In this document: positions 35,059-45,504 of the stretch, piece by piece
How the letters are laid out: each line of letters opens with the position of its first letter
Numbering within the stretch: position 1 is the stretch's first letter
Assembly: GCA_963816985.1 (NCBI GenBank)
Contig: CAWFMF010000004.1
Span: 3,968,001 to 4,032,000 of the forward strand
Length of the DNA stretch: 64,000 nucleotides
Direction of reading: 5' to 3'
DNA from: JAIVJM01 sp963816985
GTDB taxonomy: Bacteria > Acidobacteriota > Blastocatellia > Pyrinomonadales > Pyrinomonadaceae
The notes under the pieces: model-generated
The model's input: the letters and a program-made list of their open reading frames with translations, nothing else
Databases searched by the model: none
What the model was told of the DNA's origin: nothing
Position numbers and translations under genes: made by a program

Positions 35059-38000
35059 ATGAAAATCGAGAACTTGAATAGACCCCGAAAGGCACGACGG
35101 CTGTTCGGCCCGACGCCGCTGCTCTTGCTCATGCTCCTCGCGTTGTGCGGGACGGCGAGCGCGCAGCAGGCCGCGCCGACTGCCGATCCGGCGACCGACG
35201 CCATGGTCTCGCCGACGCCGATTTACCCGGAGCCGTACCCTGAGCCGATCAAGGAACTTCCGGACTGTAAACGCATCATCACCGCCGACGTGGTGGCGCT
35301 CGACCAGCCCATCGTCTACAACCGGCTCGGCGCGATGAATCCGGGCGGCATGATGTTCGCCCTCCGCAACGACGTGCAGCCCATCAGTTCCTCTTCGGGG
35401 CTCGTCGCCGGCAACGTCCGGCTCAAGGAATACAAGCGCCCCCGCCCGCTCACGCTGCGCATGAACGTGGGCGACTGCTTGCAGATACTTTTCCAGAACC
35501 TGCTCTCCGCCGTCCGCACGGACGAGGATCAGCCGAACACGCGCTCGGCCTCGGTTCACGTCGCCGGGCTCCAACTCGTCAACAGCATCGCCGATGACGG
35601 CTCGAACGTCGGGCTGAACGCGAGCAGCCTCGTGAGCCCCGGCGGCAGCGCCACCTACACGCTCTACGCCGAGCGCGAGGGTTCGCACCTCCTCTACTCG
35701 TCGGCGGCGACGACCGGCGGCGAGGGCGACGGCGGCTCCATCTCGATGGGGCTGTTCGGCGCGGTCAACGTCGAGCCCGCGGGCTCGGAGTGGTACCGCA
35801 GCCAGTTGACGAAGGCCGACATGGCCGCCGCCACCAAGAAGACCACGACGGGCGCGCAGGTGCGCACCACCGGCAACCAGCCCGTCCTCAACTACGACGC
35901 GACTTACACGACGGGCACCCGCGCGGGCAAGCCCATCCTCAAGATTCTCGACGCCAACAACCAGATCGTCCACTCCGACCTGAACGCGATCATCACGGGG
36001 CCGGGCCGTGGCCGTTTCCCGGCGGGCACGTACCGCCCGAACGCGACCGAGCCCGACCGCGACCAGCCCTTCCGCGAGTTCACCGTCGTCTACCACGACG
36101 AGGTGAAGGCCGTGCAGGCGTTCCCCAAGTTCTTCGAAGACCCCGTCCTCGGCCACACGCTCTACAGCGTCAAGGACGGCTTCGCCATCAACTACGGCAT
36201 CGCCGGCATCGGCAGTGAGATTCTCGCCAACCGGCTCAAGGTCGGCCCGATGGCGAACTGCACCGAGTGCCTCTACGAGGACTTCTTCCTCTCGGCGTGG
36301 GCCGTCGGCGACCCGGCGCAGCTCGTTGACCTCCCGGCCAACGCCTCGAACCCGGCGGCGGGCCTCGTCGCCAAGAAGGTGCTCTTCCCCGACGACCCGT
36401 CGAACGTGCACCACTCGTACCTGAACGACCACGTCAAGATGCGCGTGCTCCACGCCGGGCCGAAGGAGCACCACATTCACCACCTCCACGCGCACCAGTG
36501 GCTGCGCACGCCCGACGACGACAATTCCAGCTACCTCGACAGTCAGGCCCTCGGACCCGGCTCCTCGTTCACGACCGAGATCGCGCACGGCGGCACGGGC
36601 AACCGCAACCGCACGCCGGGCGACTCGATCTTCCACTGCCACTTCTACCCGCACTTCGCACAGGGCATGTGGGAGCTTTGGCGCGCGCACGACGCCTTCG
36701 AAGAGGGCACGGCGCTGAACACCGACGGCACGGTCGCGGCTGGCGCGCGCGCACTGCCCGACGGCGAGATCAAGGCCGGCACGCCCATCCCGGCCATCGT
36801 GCCCATCCCGACCATCGCGATGGCTCCGGCCCCGACGGCCACCTTCCAGGGCTTCCCCTTCTACATTCCCGGCGTCGCCGGCCACCGTCCGCCGCATCCG
36901 CCGCTCGACACCGTTGACGACGGCGGCCTTCAGCGCCACGTCATCGTCGGCGGCACTTTCACCGAGGTTCACACCCGCCACGACTTCTCGAAAGACCTCA
37001 TCACCGCCATCGCACAGGCAGTGCCTGAGGCGGGTACGGCCACCGAGCAAGCCGCGATGGCGTTCCACGCGCAGCCTTCGCACGCCTCCTTCCTGCCCGA
37101 CGGCACGAGCGGGGTGAAGTTCAAGACCAACGGCCTGCCCGCCAAGCCGGGCGCGCCCTACGCCGACCCCTGCATCACCGACGCGCAGGTCGCCACCGGC
37201 ACGCCGCGCACCTACAAGGCCGCCGCCATCCAGATTGACATGAAGATCAACAAGGCAGGGTGGCACGTCCCGCAGGCGCGCATCCTGACGCTCTGGAATG
37301 ACGTGGCGGCCACCCGCAACGGCACGCGCGCGCCGGAGCCCTTCTTCTTCCGCGCCAACACGGGCGACTGCATCACCTTCCACCACACCAACCTCGTCCC
37401 GCGCTACTACGAGCTGGACGACTTCCAGGTGCGCACCCCGACCGACATCATGGGGCAGCACATCCACCTCGTGAAGTTCGACGTGACTTCTTCGGACGGC
37501 GCGGGCAACGGCTTCAACTACGAGGACGGCACTTTCTCGCCTGAGGAGGTCATCGAGCGCATCCACGCCATCCGCAAGCAGAACGGCTGCATCGGCGTGG
37601 ACAAGGGCGACACGCGCGACGGCACATTCACCTGCCCCGTCGCCAGGGCGCACCCGACCCTCGGCACGCTCGGCGCGCAGACCACCATCCAGCGGTGGTA
37701 CGCCGACAACACGCTCAACAACAACGGCGTCGACAGGACGCTGCGCACGGTCTTCACGCACGACCACTTCGGCCCCTCGACGCACCAGCAGACCGGGCTC
37801 TACGCCGGGCTCGTCGTCGAGCCGCAGGGCTCGAAGTGGGTCAATCAGGACACCGGCATCGCCTTCGGCGGCGCGGGCGTCGCGGCCCGCTCCGACGGCG
37901 GCCCGACGACGTGGCGCGCTAACATCATCACCACCGACCAGTCGAAGAGCTACCGCGAGTTCCTCTTGGAGTTCGCCGACTTCCAGCTCGCCTACGAGGC

Positions 38001-40200
38001 GGGCGGCGGCATAGACGCCAACGGCAAGCCCGTGCCCGACCCGGCGCGCGCCATCAACCCGCCCGCCAAGGACGAGGTTGGCCTGCCCTTCATCGTCGAG
38101 AAGGCTGACGAGTGCCCCGGCGGCGTGCCGCTGCCGTGCCCCGAGGCAGTCTCGGCCTCCGACCCCGGCACGATGTCTGTCAACTACCGCAACGAGCCGG
38201 TGGCCCTGCGCGTGCGCAACCCCTCGACCAACACGCAGGCGGCGGGCGAGGCGGGCGACCTCTCGCACGTCTACCGCTCGCTCACGACGCGCGCCGACTC
38301 GCGCCTCAACACGCAGCCCACCTTCTACCCGGCGCTGACGCCCGACGTGGAAGCCGGCGACCCGTTCACGCCGATGCTGCGCGCCTACGAGAACGACCCC
38401 ATCCAGATTCGCATCCTCGTCGGCGCGCACGAGGAGGGGCACAACTTCCAGGTCAACGGCATCAAGTGGAAGTTCGAGCCGGGCACGGAAAGCGACCCCG
38501 TGGCCGACGCCAACAACAATTCGGGCTACCGTAACAACCAGATGATGGGCATCAGCGAGCACTACGAGTTCGTCGTCCCGCGCCTGCCGCGCAAGTACGA
38601 CGGCAAGTACGCCGACTACCTCTACACGCCGGGCCGCTCGGTGGACGACCAGTGGAACGGCCTGTGGGGTCTGATGCGCGTCTTCGTCCAGCGGAAGGCC
38701 AACCTGGCCGAGCTGCCGAACAACCTGAAGAAGAACACGCTGGCCTTTACCAATCAGGGCGAGTACAACGGCGTCTGCCCGAAGAGCGCCTTCGTCCAGC
38801 CCTACGACGTGACGGCCATCCTCGCGCGCGACGTGCTGCAAGAGGGGACGCTCATCTACAACAGCCGCACTACCAACGGCGGGCAACTCCACGACCCGAC
38901 GGCGATCATGTTCGTCCGCACGACGGACATTGACGCGGCGACGGGCAAGCTCAAGAAGGGCGTGCCCCGCGAGCCGCTCGTGCTGCGCGCGAGGGCGGGT
39001 GACTGCGTCGAGGTGAAGCTCACCAACAAGCTGCCGGCAACCGGCGCGCTCGACGTTCCCGGCTTCAACACGATGCCGATGATCGTCGAGAAGTTCAACG
39101 CCAACCAGGTTAAGCCGTCGGCGCACGTAGGGCTGCACGCGCAGAACCTCTTCTACGACGTGACGCGCTCTGACGGGATGAACGTCGGCTTCAACCCCGT
39201 CCAGACCGTCGCGCCCGGCTTGAGCACCACCTATCAGTGGTACGCGGGCGACGTGACGGCGGATGCGGCGGACAACGGCGTCGCGACACCCATCGAGTTC
39301 GGCGCGACCAACCTGACCTCGTCAGACCCGATCAAGCACTCGAACAAGGGCTTGCACGGCTCGCTCATCATCGAGCCCGCCAAATCGAGCTGGACTGAGG
39401 ATTACAACTCGCGCTCGCAGGCGACCGTCTACAACCCCGACGGCACCAGCTTCCGCGAATTCGTGATGGTCTTCCAGAACGACGTGAACCTCCGCTACAA
39501 CGGCTTCAACTCCTTGACCGACGCGACTTCAGCCGCGATGCTCGGCACGTCGAAGACCATCGCCGTGCCGAACCTCGCGGGCGACGAGGACGCCGAGGAC
39601 TCCGCGCAGAAGGCGGTCAACTACCGCACGGAGCCGCTCTGGAAGCGCATGGGTTACGCCCCCGACACGCCGCTCAACGGCGAGCCGGAGCCGGGCGGCG
39701 ACCCCGACACGCGCACGCCGACGCGCGACTACGACTTCACGAACGTGCTGTCGAACTCGCAGATTGGCGGCTACGACCCCGAAACGCCGGTCTTCACGGC
39801 CACCGCCGGTCAGCCCGTGCGCATTCGCCTACTCCAACCCGGCGGTCACACCCGCAACAATGTGTTCATGCTTCACGGGCACATCTGGGAGGAGGAGCCG
39901 TATGTCAACAACTCCAAAGCGCTCGGCTCCAATCCGCTCTCCGAGTGGAAGGGGGCGCAGTACGGCATCGGCCCCGGCAGTCACTTCGACTTCCTCTTGA
40001 AGCACGGGGCGGGCGGCGCGTTCGCCGTCCCCGGCGACTACCTCTACCGGACGTTCCAGTCCTTCCAGTTCGATGGAGGCATCTGGGGCATCTTCCGCGT
40101 CGCGCCTGCTTACCAGCAGCCGACTGACCCTTGCTACTGTCCGAGGGGGCAGATGTGTACTGACGTGATGTGCCCGCAGCCGGTCTTGGAGGCTAACTAA
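35059..40200 (+). CDS. Giant exported multicopper-oxidase-like protein (1713 aa)
   Basis: A signal peptide (LLLLMLLALCGTASAQ) is followed by three repeated cupredoxin pairs. Each pair opens with a GDC motif (MNVGDCLQILFQN, ANTGDCITFHHTN, ARAGDCVEVKLTN) and later has a GLHGS/GLYAGL-type strand. Putative copper ligands are HHIHHLHAHQWL (about 472-483), FHCHFYPHFAQGMWELW (about 525-541), GQHIHLVKFD and THDHFGPSTHQQTG. The CHFYPHFAQGM arrangement resembles a type 1 site with axial Met. Six-domain multicopper oxidases of this size recall MnxG-type manganese oxidases, but the substrate is unproven. The C-terminus is Cys-rich (CYCPRGQMCTDVMCPQP). Nearby SCO chaperones probably supply copper. A strong terminator follows. 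Confidence 0.85.
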   Translation: MKIENLNRPRKARRLFGPTPLLLLMLLALCGTASAQQAAPTADPATDAMVSPTPIYPEPYPEPIKELPDCKRIITADVVALDQPIVYNRLGAMNPGGMMFALRNDVQPISSSSGLVAGNVRLKEYKRPRPLTLRMNVGDCLQILFQNLLSAVRTDEDQPNTRSASVHVAGLQLVNSIADDGSNVGLNASSLVSPGGSATYTLYAEREGSHLLYSSAATTGGEGDGGSISMGLFGAVNVEPAGSEWYRSQLTKADMAAATKKTTTGAQVRTTGNQPVLNYDATYTTGTRAGKPILKILDANNQIVHSDLNAIITGPGRGRFPAGTYRPNATEPDRDQPFREFTVVYHDEVKAVQAFPKFFEDPVLGHTLYSVKDGFAINYGIAGIGSEILANRLKVGPMANCTECLYEDFFLSAWAVGDPAQLVDLPANASNPAAGLVAKKVLFPDDPSNVHHSYLNDHVKMRVLHAGPKEHHIHHLHAHQWLRTPDDDNSSYLDSQALGPGSSFTTEIAHGGTGNRNRTPGDSIFHCHFYPHFAQGMWELWRAHDAFEEGTALNTDGTVAAGARALPDGEIKAGTPIPAIVPIPTIAMAPAPTATFQGFPFYIPGVAGHRPPHPPLDTVDDGGLQRHVIVGGTFTEVHTRHDFSKDLITAIAQAVPEAGTATEQAAMAFHAQPSHASFLPDGTSGVKFKTNGLPAKPGAPYADPCITDAQVATGTPRTYKAAAIQIDMKINKAGWHVPQARILTLWNDVAATRNGTRAPEPFFFRANTGDCITFHHTNLVPRYYELDDFQVRTPTDIMGQHIHLVKFDVTSSDGAGNGFNYEDGTFSPEEVIERIHAIRKQNGCIGVDKGDTRDGTFTCPVARAHPTLGTLGAQTTIQRWYADNTLNNNGVDRTLRTVFTHDHFGPSTHQQTGLYAGLVVEPQGSKWVNQDTGIAFGGAGVAARSDGGPTTWRANIITTDQSKSYREFLLEFADFQLAYEAGGGIDANGKPVPDPARAINPPAKDEVGLPFIVEKADECPGGVPLPCPEAVSASDPGTMSVNYRNEPVALRVRNPSTNTQAAGEAGDLSHVYRSLTTRADSRLNTQPTFYPALTPDVEAGDPFTPMLRAYENDPIQIRILVGAHEEGHNFQVNGIKWKFEPGTESDPVADANNNSGYRNNQMMGISEHYEFVVPRLPRKYDGKYADYLYTPGRSVDDQWNGLWGLMRVFVQRKANLAELPNNLKKNTLAFTNQGEYNGVCPKSAFVQPYDVTAILARDVLQEGTLIYNSRTTNGGQLHDPTAIMFVRTTDIDAATGKLKKGVPREPLVLRARAGDCVEVKLTNKLPATGALDVPGFNTMPMIVEKFNANQVKPSAHVGLHAQNLFYDVTRSDGMNVGFNPVQTVAPGLSTTYQWYAGDVTADAADNGVATPIEFGATNLTSSDPIKHSNKGLHGSLIIEPAKSSWTEDYNSRSQATVYNPDGTSFREFVMVFQNDVNLRYNGFNSLTDATSAAMLGTSKTIAVPNLAGDEDAEDSAQKAVNYRTEPLWKRMGYAPDTPLNGEPEPGGDPDTRTPTRDYDFTNVLSNSQIGGYDPETPVFTATAGQPVRIRLLQPGGHTRNNVFMLHGHIWEEEPYVNNSKALGSNPLSEWKGAQYGIGPGSHFDFLLKHGAGGAFAVPGDYLYRTFQSFQFDGGIWGIFRVAPAYQQPTDPCYCPRGQMCTDVMCPQPVLEAN

Positions 40201-40223
40201 CACCACGGACACGTCCGACAACT

Positions 40224-40263
40224 AAAGGGGGCGGGGTGGCGAAAGTCACCCCGCCCCCTTTTA
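40224..40263 (+). terminator. Intrinsic terminator of the multicopper oxidase gene
   Basis: AAAGGGGGCGGGGTG pairs with its complement across an ~8-base loop and is followed by TTTT. It starts 24 bases after the stop. Confidence 0.9.
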
Positions 40264-40485
40264 CGTTCCGCCGCGCGGACGGCAGTGATGCGTTGAGGCA
40301 GTTAAACCCCTCGACGCCGTAAATCATTTCCCGTAACACCTTCCTTGAAGATAAAATCCACCGCACAAAGCACGCTCACTGTTCCCGTGTGCGAAGCGAC
40401 GAGTAATCGCGGATTGCTCAAGGGCGTTAGTTGACCCGGTGAACGTCAAACTGCTTTCCGATGTTGAAGACGTGGAGGAAGAGAG

Positions 40486-40974
40486 ATGAGCTTGAGTAAA
40501 GCATTGGCCGAAGAGCTGCGGCAGGAGGCGGTTTCCACGAGGAAGATGTTGGAGCGCGTGCCGGAAGACGCGTTCGACTGGAAGCCGCACGAAAAATCCA
40601 CCTCGCTGGGCCGCCTCGCCGGACACATCGTCCAGTTGCCCGGCATGGTCTCGCCGATCATGACGATGGACGAGTTGGATTTCGCCAACGTCCCGCCGTT
40701 CACGCCCGCGAGCGCGTCTGAATTGGTGGAGAAGTTCGACGAGAACATCGCGGACGCCATCGGGCAGTTGCAAGGTCAGCCCGACGAAAATCTGCAAAAG
40801 CCGTGGCGGCTGTTAATCAACGGGCATGAGTTGTTCCAGATGCCGCGCGCGGCCTTCATTCGTTCGGTGATGCTCAACCACCTGATTCATCATCGCGGGC
40901 AACTGTCCGTCTACCTGCGCCTGCGCGACGTGCCGCTGCCATCCGTCTACGGCCCGACGGCTGACGAGTCTTAA
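40486..40974 (+). CDS. DinB-family protein
   Basis: 162 residues of four-helix-bundle character with the metal-site histidines of the DinB/YfiT superfamily: SLGRLAGHIVQLPG (first His), and a paired His segment NHLIHHRGQLSVYLRL near the end. Residue DFANVPP and the final PSVYGPTADE are typical. Members bind a divalent metal through three His; many act as thiol-dependent transferases with small-thiol cofactors. The substrate is unknown. GGAGGAAGAG precedes the ATG. Confidence 0.88.
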   Translation: MSLSKALAEELRQEAVSTRKMLERVPEDAFDWKPHEKSTSLGRLAGHIVQLPGMVSPIMTMDELDFANVPPFTPASASELVEKFDENIADAIGQLQGQPDENLQKPWRLLINGHELFQMPRAAFIRSVMLNHLIHHRGQLSVYLRLRDVPLPSVYGPTADES

Positions 40975-41073
40975 GCCCGCGCGACGGTTTGACGGAGGCG
41001 CGCACGCGACTCTCAGGAGCGACCTCTTTTACGGGCTCGCCCCTGTTACTTTCTGAAGTGGTAAAGTCAAGAC

Positions 41074-41658
41074 ATGCAGTCGCTCGACGAACTCTTGGAG
41101 GAATGTGGCCGCCTGCACGGCCACATGTGCGCCGGACAGTTGCTGGGGGCGCGGATGGCCGTCCTCGGCTGTCGCCTGATTGGGATAGACGACCCGCGCG
41201 GAGCCGAGCGGAAAAAACTGATTGTGTGGGTGGAGATTGACCGCTGCATGGCGGACGCGGTCGGCGCGGTGACGGGCGCGCGGCTCGGCAAACGCAGCCT
41301 GAAGTATCTGGATTACGGCAAGGTCGCGGCGACGTTCTACAACACCGAGACGAAGGATGCGGTGCGGGTCTTGGCGCTCGAAGAGTCGCGCGGGCTGGCC
41401 GACGCGCGTCACCCCGAAATCGAGAGCAAGAAGGAGCGGCAGTTCCGCGCCTACCGCGAGGCCGCCGACGAAGAGTTGTTCAAAGTCGAGCGCGTCGAGG
41501 TCGCATACGGTGAGATGGACATGCCGGGTCGTCCTCGGTCGCGCGTCCGCTGCGCGCGTTGCGGCGAGGGCGTCAACGACGGGCGCGAGGTCAACGGCCC
41601 CGAAGGCTCCGTGCTGTGTCGCCCCTGCGCGTCGGGCGGGTATTACACGAGGCTCTGA
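41074..41658 (+). CDS. FmdE-family protein with zinc ribbon
   Basis: 194 residues. Residues ~8-135 match the FmdE domain (LHGHMCAGQLLGARMA, the conserved HGHxCxG). The C-terminus is a DksA/TraR-like zinc ribbon with CARCGEGV and LCRPCAS. FmdE was named for a formylmethanofuran dehydrogenase operon, but members occur widely with molybdenum, tungsten or nickel enzymes and their role is unsettled. It directly precedes the hydrogenase genes on the same strand (78 bases), so it may assist metal handling for the hydrogenase. The start is ATG at 41074. Confidence 0.85.
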   Translation: MQSLDELLEECGRLHGHMCAGQLLGARMAVLGCRLIGIDDPRGAERKKLIVWVEIDRCMADAVGAVTGARLGKRSLKYLDYGKVAATFYNTETKDAVRVLALEESRGLADARHPEIESKKERQFRAYREAADEELFKVERVEVAYGEMDMPGRPRSRVRCARCGEGVNDGREVNGPEGSVLCRPCASGGYYTRL

Positions 41659-41674
41659 ACGGCGGCGCAAGAAG

Positions 41675-41701
41675 TTGCGCGGCCTCGTGCTCATGTATAA
41701 T
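41675..41701 (+). promoter_or_regulatory. Possible sigma-70 promoter for the first hydrogenase small subunit
   Basis: TTGCGC and a perfect TATAAT (41696-41701) are separated by 15 bases. A start near 41708 would leave a ~29-base leader containing GGGAGGAGG before the GTG at 41737. Confidence 0.5.
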
Positions 41702-41736
41702 GCCCGCACTCGCCTGAACCGCCGGGAGGAGGCCGC

Positions 41737-42763
<1,027 letters not shown>

Positions 42764-42771
<8 letters not shown>

Positions 42772-42850
42772 TTTTGGATTTTGGATTTTGCGATTGAAGA
42801 CGGCCACGCCGTCGTTTTCAATCGCAAATCCAAAATCCAAAATCAAAAAT
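42764..42850. repeat. Intergenic palindrome R1 (TTTTGGA word)
   Basis: About 38-base arms built of GATTTTGGATTTTGGA and its complement, with one bulged base, around a short CGGCCACGCCG loop. The left arm contains the stop codon of the small subunit (42769-42771), and the right arm ends on the ATG of the kinase (42849). Confidence 0.9.
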
Positions 42851-44735
42851 GCGTATGACGAAGACGCTGGATAAAGTCGAGGACGCCTCCGCCTATCCGG
42901 GCGGCGAGGAGAGTCTCGGCCTGCCGGAGAGTCTGCTGGAGGCCGAGGGCGCGCTCGCGCGGCTGGCGGGCGTCTTCTTTCCCGCCGACGAAGCCCTTGA
43001 GCAGCTCGTGGGCGGACTCCTCGCGGGCGCGAGGGCGAGGCCCGCCGCCGAGGCCGAGTGGCCCGATGTCGTCTCGCGCTACCGCATCCTCGTCGAGCAG
43101 ATACCGGCGGTCGTCTTCATGGCCTTCCTCGATCAGGGCAGCAGCGAGGCATACGTCAGCCCGCAGATCGAGGCCATGCTCGGCTTCACGCAGGCCGAGT
43201 GGCTGAACGACCCCGTCCGCTGGTTCCAGCAGATACACCCCGACGACAAGGCGCGTTGGAGCATCGAGGCGGCTGAGACTTTCGTCTCCGGCGAGCCTCT
43301 GCGCTCGGACTACCGCGTGCTCGCGCGCGACGGTCGAGTGGTCTGGTTCCACTGCGAAGTGCGGATGGTGCGCCACCCGGACGGCCACCCGTGGTTCATC
43401 CACGGCGTCGGGTTCGACATCACCGAACTCAAGCAGGCCGAAGGCGCGCTCACGCAGGCGCGCGACCAGTTGGAGCTGCGCGTACACGAACGCACGAGGG
43501 AACTCGGCGAGGCGAACGCCGAGCTGCAACAGGCGCACGCCGGGCTTGAGCGGCGCGTCTCGGAGCGCACAAGGGAGCTGGCGCGGGCCAACGAGATTCT
43601 GCTCGCCGAAGTGGGCGAGCGGCGGCGGGCCGAGAACGCTTTGCGCCAGAGCGAGAACATGCTGCGCGGGATTTTCGAGTACGCCCCCGACACCATCATC
43701 GTCATAGACCGTCAGGGCCGCATCGAACGCGTCAACGCGCAGGTCGAACGGATGTTCGGCTACGGCAGCGGAGAGCTGCTCGGTCGGCAGGTCGAAATCC
43801 TTCTGCCGGAGCGTTTCCGGCGGCGGCACACGAAGCACCGCATCAACTTCCTCGCCGACCCGCACCTGCGCCCGATGGGCGCGGGACTTGAGTTGTTCGG
43901 TCGGCGCAAGGACGGCGGCGAGTTCCCAGTGGAAATCATGCTCAGCCCCGTGGACGCCGCCGGGGGCAGCATCGTCATCGCCGTCATCCGCGACATCACG
44001 CGCCGCAAGAGCGCGGACGCGGCGCTGCACGAGTCGTCAGACCGGCTGAAGATTCTCTCGCGCCGTTTGATTGAGGTGCAGGAGGCCGAGCGGCGCAGCC
44101 TCGCGCTCGAACTGCACGACGAGATAGGACAGCTTCTGACCGGCCTCAAGCTCACCCTTGAGATGAGCGAGCGCCAGCCCCCTTCGGAAGTCCGCGAAAC
44201 CATCGCGCAGGCGCAGACGCTCGTCAACGAGCTGATGGCCCGCGCGCGCAAGATGTCGCTCGACCTGCGGCCCGCGACGCTCGACCACCTCGGCCTGCTC
44301 TCGGCCCTGCTCTGGCACATCAAGCAGTACGGCGCGCGGACGCAGGTGCGCGTCGAGTTCAAGCACAGCGGCTTGGAGGGCCGACGCTTCCCGGCTGAGA
44401 TTGAGACCGCCGCCTACCGCATCGTGCAGGAGGCTCTGACCAACGTCGCGCGCCACGCCGAGACCCACGAGGCCACCGTCCGCGTGTGGGCCGACGGCCA
44501 CGGCCTCAACCTGCAAATCGAGGATCAGGGTAAAGGCTTCGACACGGAGACGGCGCTCTCCGCCGACAACACCAGCGGTCTGGCGGGGATGCGCGAGCGC
44601 GCGCACCTCCTCGGCGGCAGCTTCCTCATCGAGTCGAGCCCCGGCGCGGGCACGCGCCTGACGGCTGAATTCGCCGACGGCGACCACGCGGAAGGCCCGC
44701 CGGGCGGCGGCCATTGGACACGCCCCCGCGCGTGA
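42849..44735 (+). CDS. PAS-PAS sensor histidine kinase (NarX/DegS-type HisKA_3)
   Basis: 628 residues, no membrane helix. The first PAS domain is about 80-195 (PQIEAMLGFTQAEW, GVGFDITELKQ). A coiled coil follows with repeated heptads (VHERTRELGEANAELQQ), then a second PAS (FEYAPDTIIVIDRQGRIERV). The HisKA_3 module has its phospho-His in LALELHDEIGQLLTGL (about residue 422), with a terminal HATPase (IVQEALTNVARHA, DQGKGF, TSGLAGMRERAHLLGG). It likely senses a cytoplasmic redox or ligand signal and phosphorylates the NarL-type regulator 12 bases downstream. Its position between two hydrogenase small-subunit genes suggests control of H2 oxidation. The start (42849 or 42855) has no Shine-Dalgarno. 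Confidence 0.9.
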   Translation: MRMTKTLDKVEDASAYPGGEESLGLPESLLEAEGALARLAGVFFPADEALEQLVGGLLAGARARPAAEAEWPDVVSRYRILVEQIPAVVFMAFLDQGSSEAYVSPQIEAMLGFTQAEWLNDPVRWFQQIHPDDKARWSIEAAETFVSGEPLRSDYRVLARDGRVVWFHCEVRMVRHPDGHPWFIHGVGFDITELKQAEGALTQARDQLELRVHERTRELGEANAELQQAHAGLERRVSERTRELARANEILLAEVGERRRAENALRQSENMLRGIFEYAPDTIIVIDRQGRIERVNAQVERMFGYGSGELLGRQVEILLPERFRRRHTKHRINFLADPHLRPMGAGLELFGRRKDGGEFPVEIMLSPVDAAGGSIVIAVIRDITRRKSADAALHESSDRLKILSRRLIEVQEAERRSLALELHDEIGQLLTGLKLTLEMSERQPPSEVRETIAQAQTLVNELMARARKMSLDLRPATLDHLGLLSALLWHIKQYGARTQVRVEFKHSGLEGRRFPAEIETAAYRIVQEALTNVARHAETHEATVRVWADGHGLNLQIEDQGKGFDTETALSADNTSGLAGMRERAHLLGGSFLIESSPGAGTRLTAEFADGDHAEGPPGGGHWTRPRA

Positions 44736-44746
44736 GGTGACCGAAC

Positions 44747-45397
44747 TTGAAACGGACGACCATCGTGTTAGCGGATGACCACCGCATCGTGCGGCAGGGC
44801 CTGCGCGCCCTTCTGGCGGTCGAGGCCGACTTCGAAGTCGTCGGCGAGGCCGACGACGGGCGCGAGGCTTTGGAGCTGGTCAAGCGTCTCACGCCGGACG
44901 TGCTCGTGCTCGATTTGATGATGCCCGGACTCAACGGCCTTGAGGTGGCGCGGCAACTGCCCCGCCAGTCGCCCGGCGTCCGCGTCGTCGTCCTCTCGAT
45001 GTACGACGACGAGGGGTTCGTGCTCGAAGCGCTCGCCAACGGCGTCTCGGCCTACGTCCTCAAGGACTCGAACTCGTCCGACCTCGTGCACGCCGTCCGC
45101 GAGGTGGCCGCGGGGAGACGCTACCTCAGCCCGCCGCTCTCCGACCGCGCCATCGAAGCCTACCAGCAGCGCGCGAAGGTCGGCACGATGGACAAGCACG
45201 AGACGCTCACCACCCGCGAGCGCGAGGTGCTGCAACTCTCCGCCGAGGGGCACACCAACAGCGAGATTGCCGCCCGCCTCGGCATCAGCACGCGCACCGC
45301 CGAGACGCACCGCTCCCGCCTCATGCACAAGCTCGGCCTCCACACCCAGTCCGACCTCATCCGCTACGCCATCCGCCGAGGCATCATCAAGCAGTGA
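44747..45397 (+). CDS. NarL/FixJ-family response regulator
   Basis: 216 residues: receiver with phospho-acceptor Asp56 in LVLDLMMPG, Thr/Ser switch region VVVLSMYDDE and Lys in YVLKDSN, followed by a LuxR-type helix-turn-helix (LTTREREVLQLSAEGHTNSE, then AETHRSRLMHKLGL). The start is a TTG at 44747 with GAGGTGA upstream. It forms a cognate pair with the preceding kinase. The TACGTA sites 108-159 bases after its stop, in front of the hydrogenase structural genes, are the obvious candidate operator. Its stop codon lies inside palindrome R2. Confidence 0.93.
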   Translation: MKRTTIVLADDHRIVRQGLRALLAVEADFEVVGEADDGREALELVKRLTPDVLVLDLMMPGLNGLEVARQLPRQSPGVRVVVLSMYDDEGFVLEALANGVSAYVLKDSNSSDLVHAVREVAAGRRYLSPPLSDRAIEAYQQRAKVGTMDKHETLTTREREVLQLSAEGHTNSEIAARLGISTRTAETHRSRLMHKLGLHTQSDLIRYAIRRGIIKQ

Positions 45398-45498
45398 TAA
45401 GTGATAAGAGAAGCATTTAGCTTTTAGCTTTTAGCTTTTTGATTGGCTGACAGCTAACGGCTAATAGCTGACAGCTTTCTTCTTATCACTTATCACTA
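45393..45498. repeat. Intergenic palindrome R2 (TGATAAG and AGCTTTT words)
   Basis: The outer arm AGTGATAAGTGATAAG is complemented at the right end. Between them are iterated TTTAGCTTTTAGC and GCTGACAGCT words forming a second inner pairing. The regulator's stop codon (45395-45397) is in the left arm. The rest of 45398-45841 carries the TACGTA array and ~270 bases without a gene. Confidence 0.85.
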
Positions 45499-45504
45499 CT
45501 TTCA

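Noticed and set aside
34987..39138. Very long open frame antisense to the multicopper oxidase gene
   Set aside because: It is the shadow of a high-GC3 gene. Its translation is Arg/Val/Glu-rich without domains, while the opposite strand encodes clear cupredoxin motifs.
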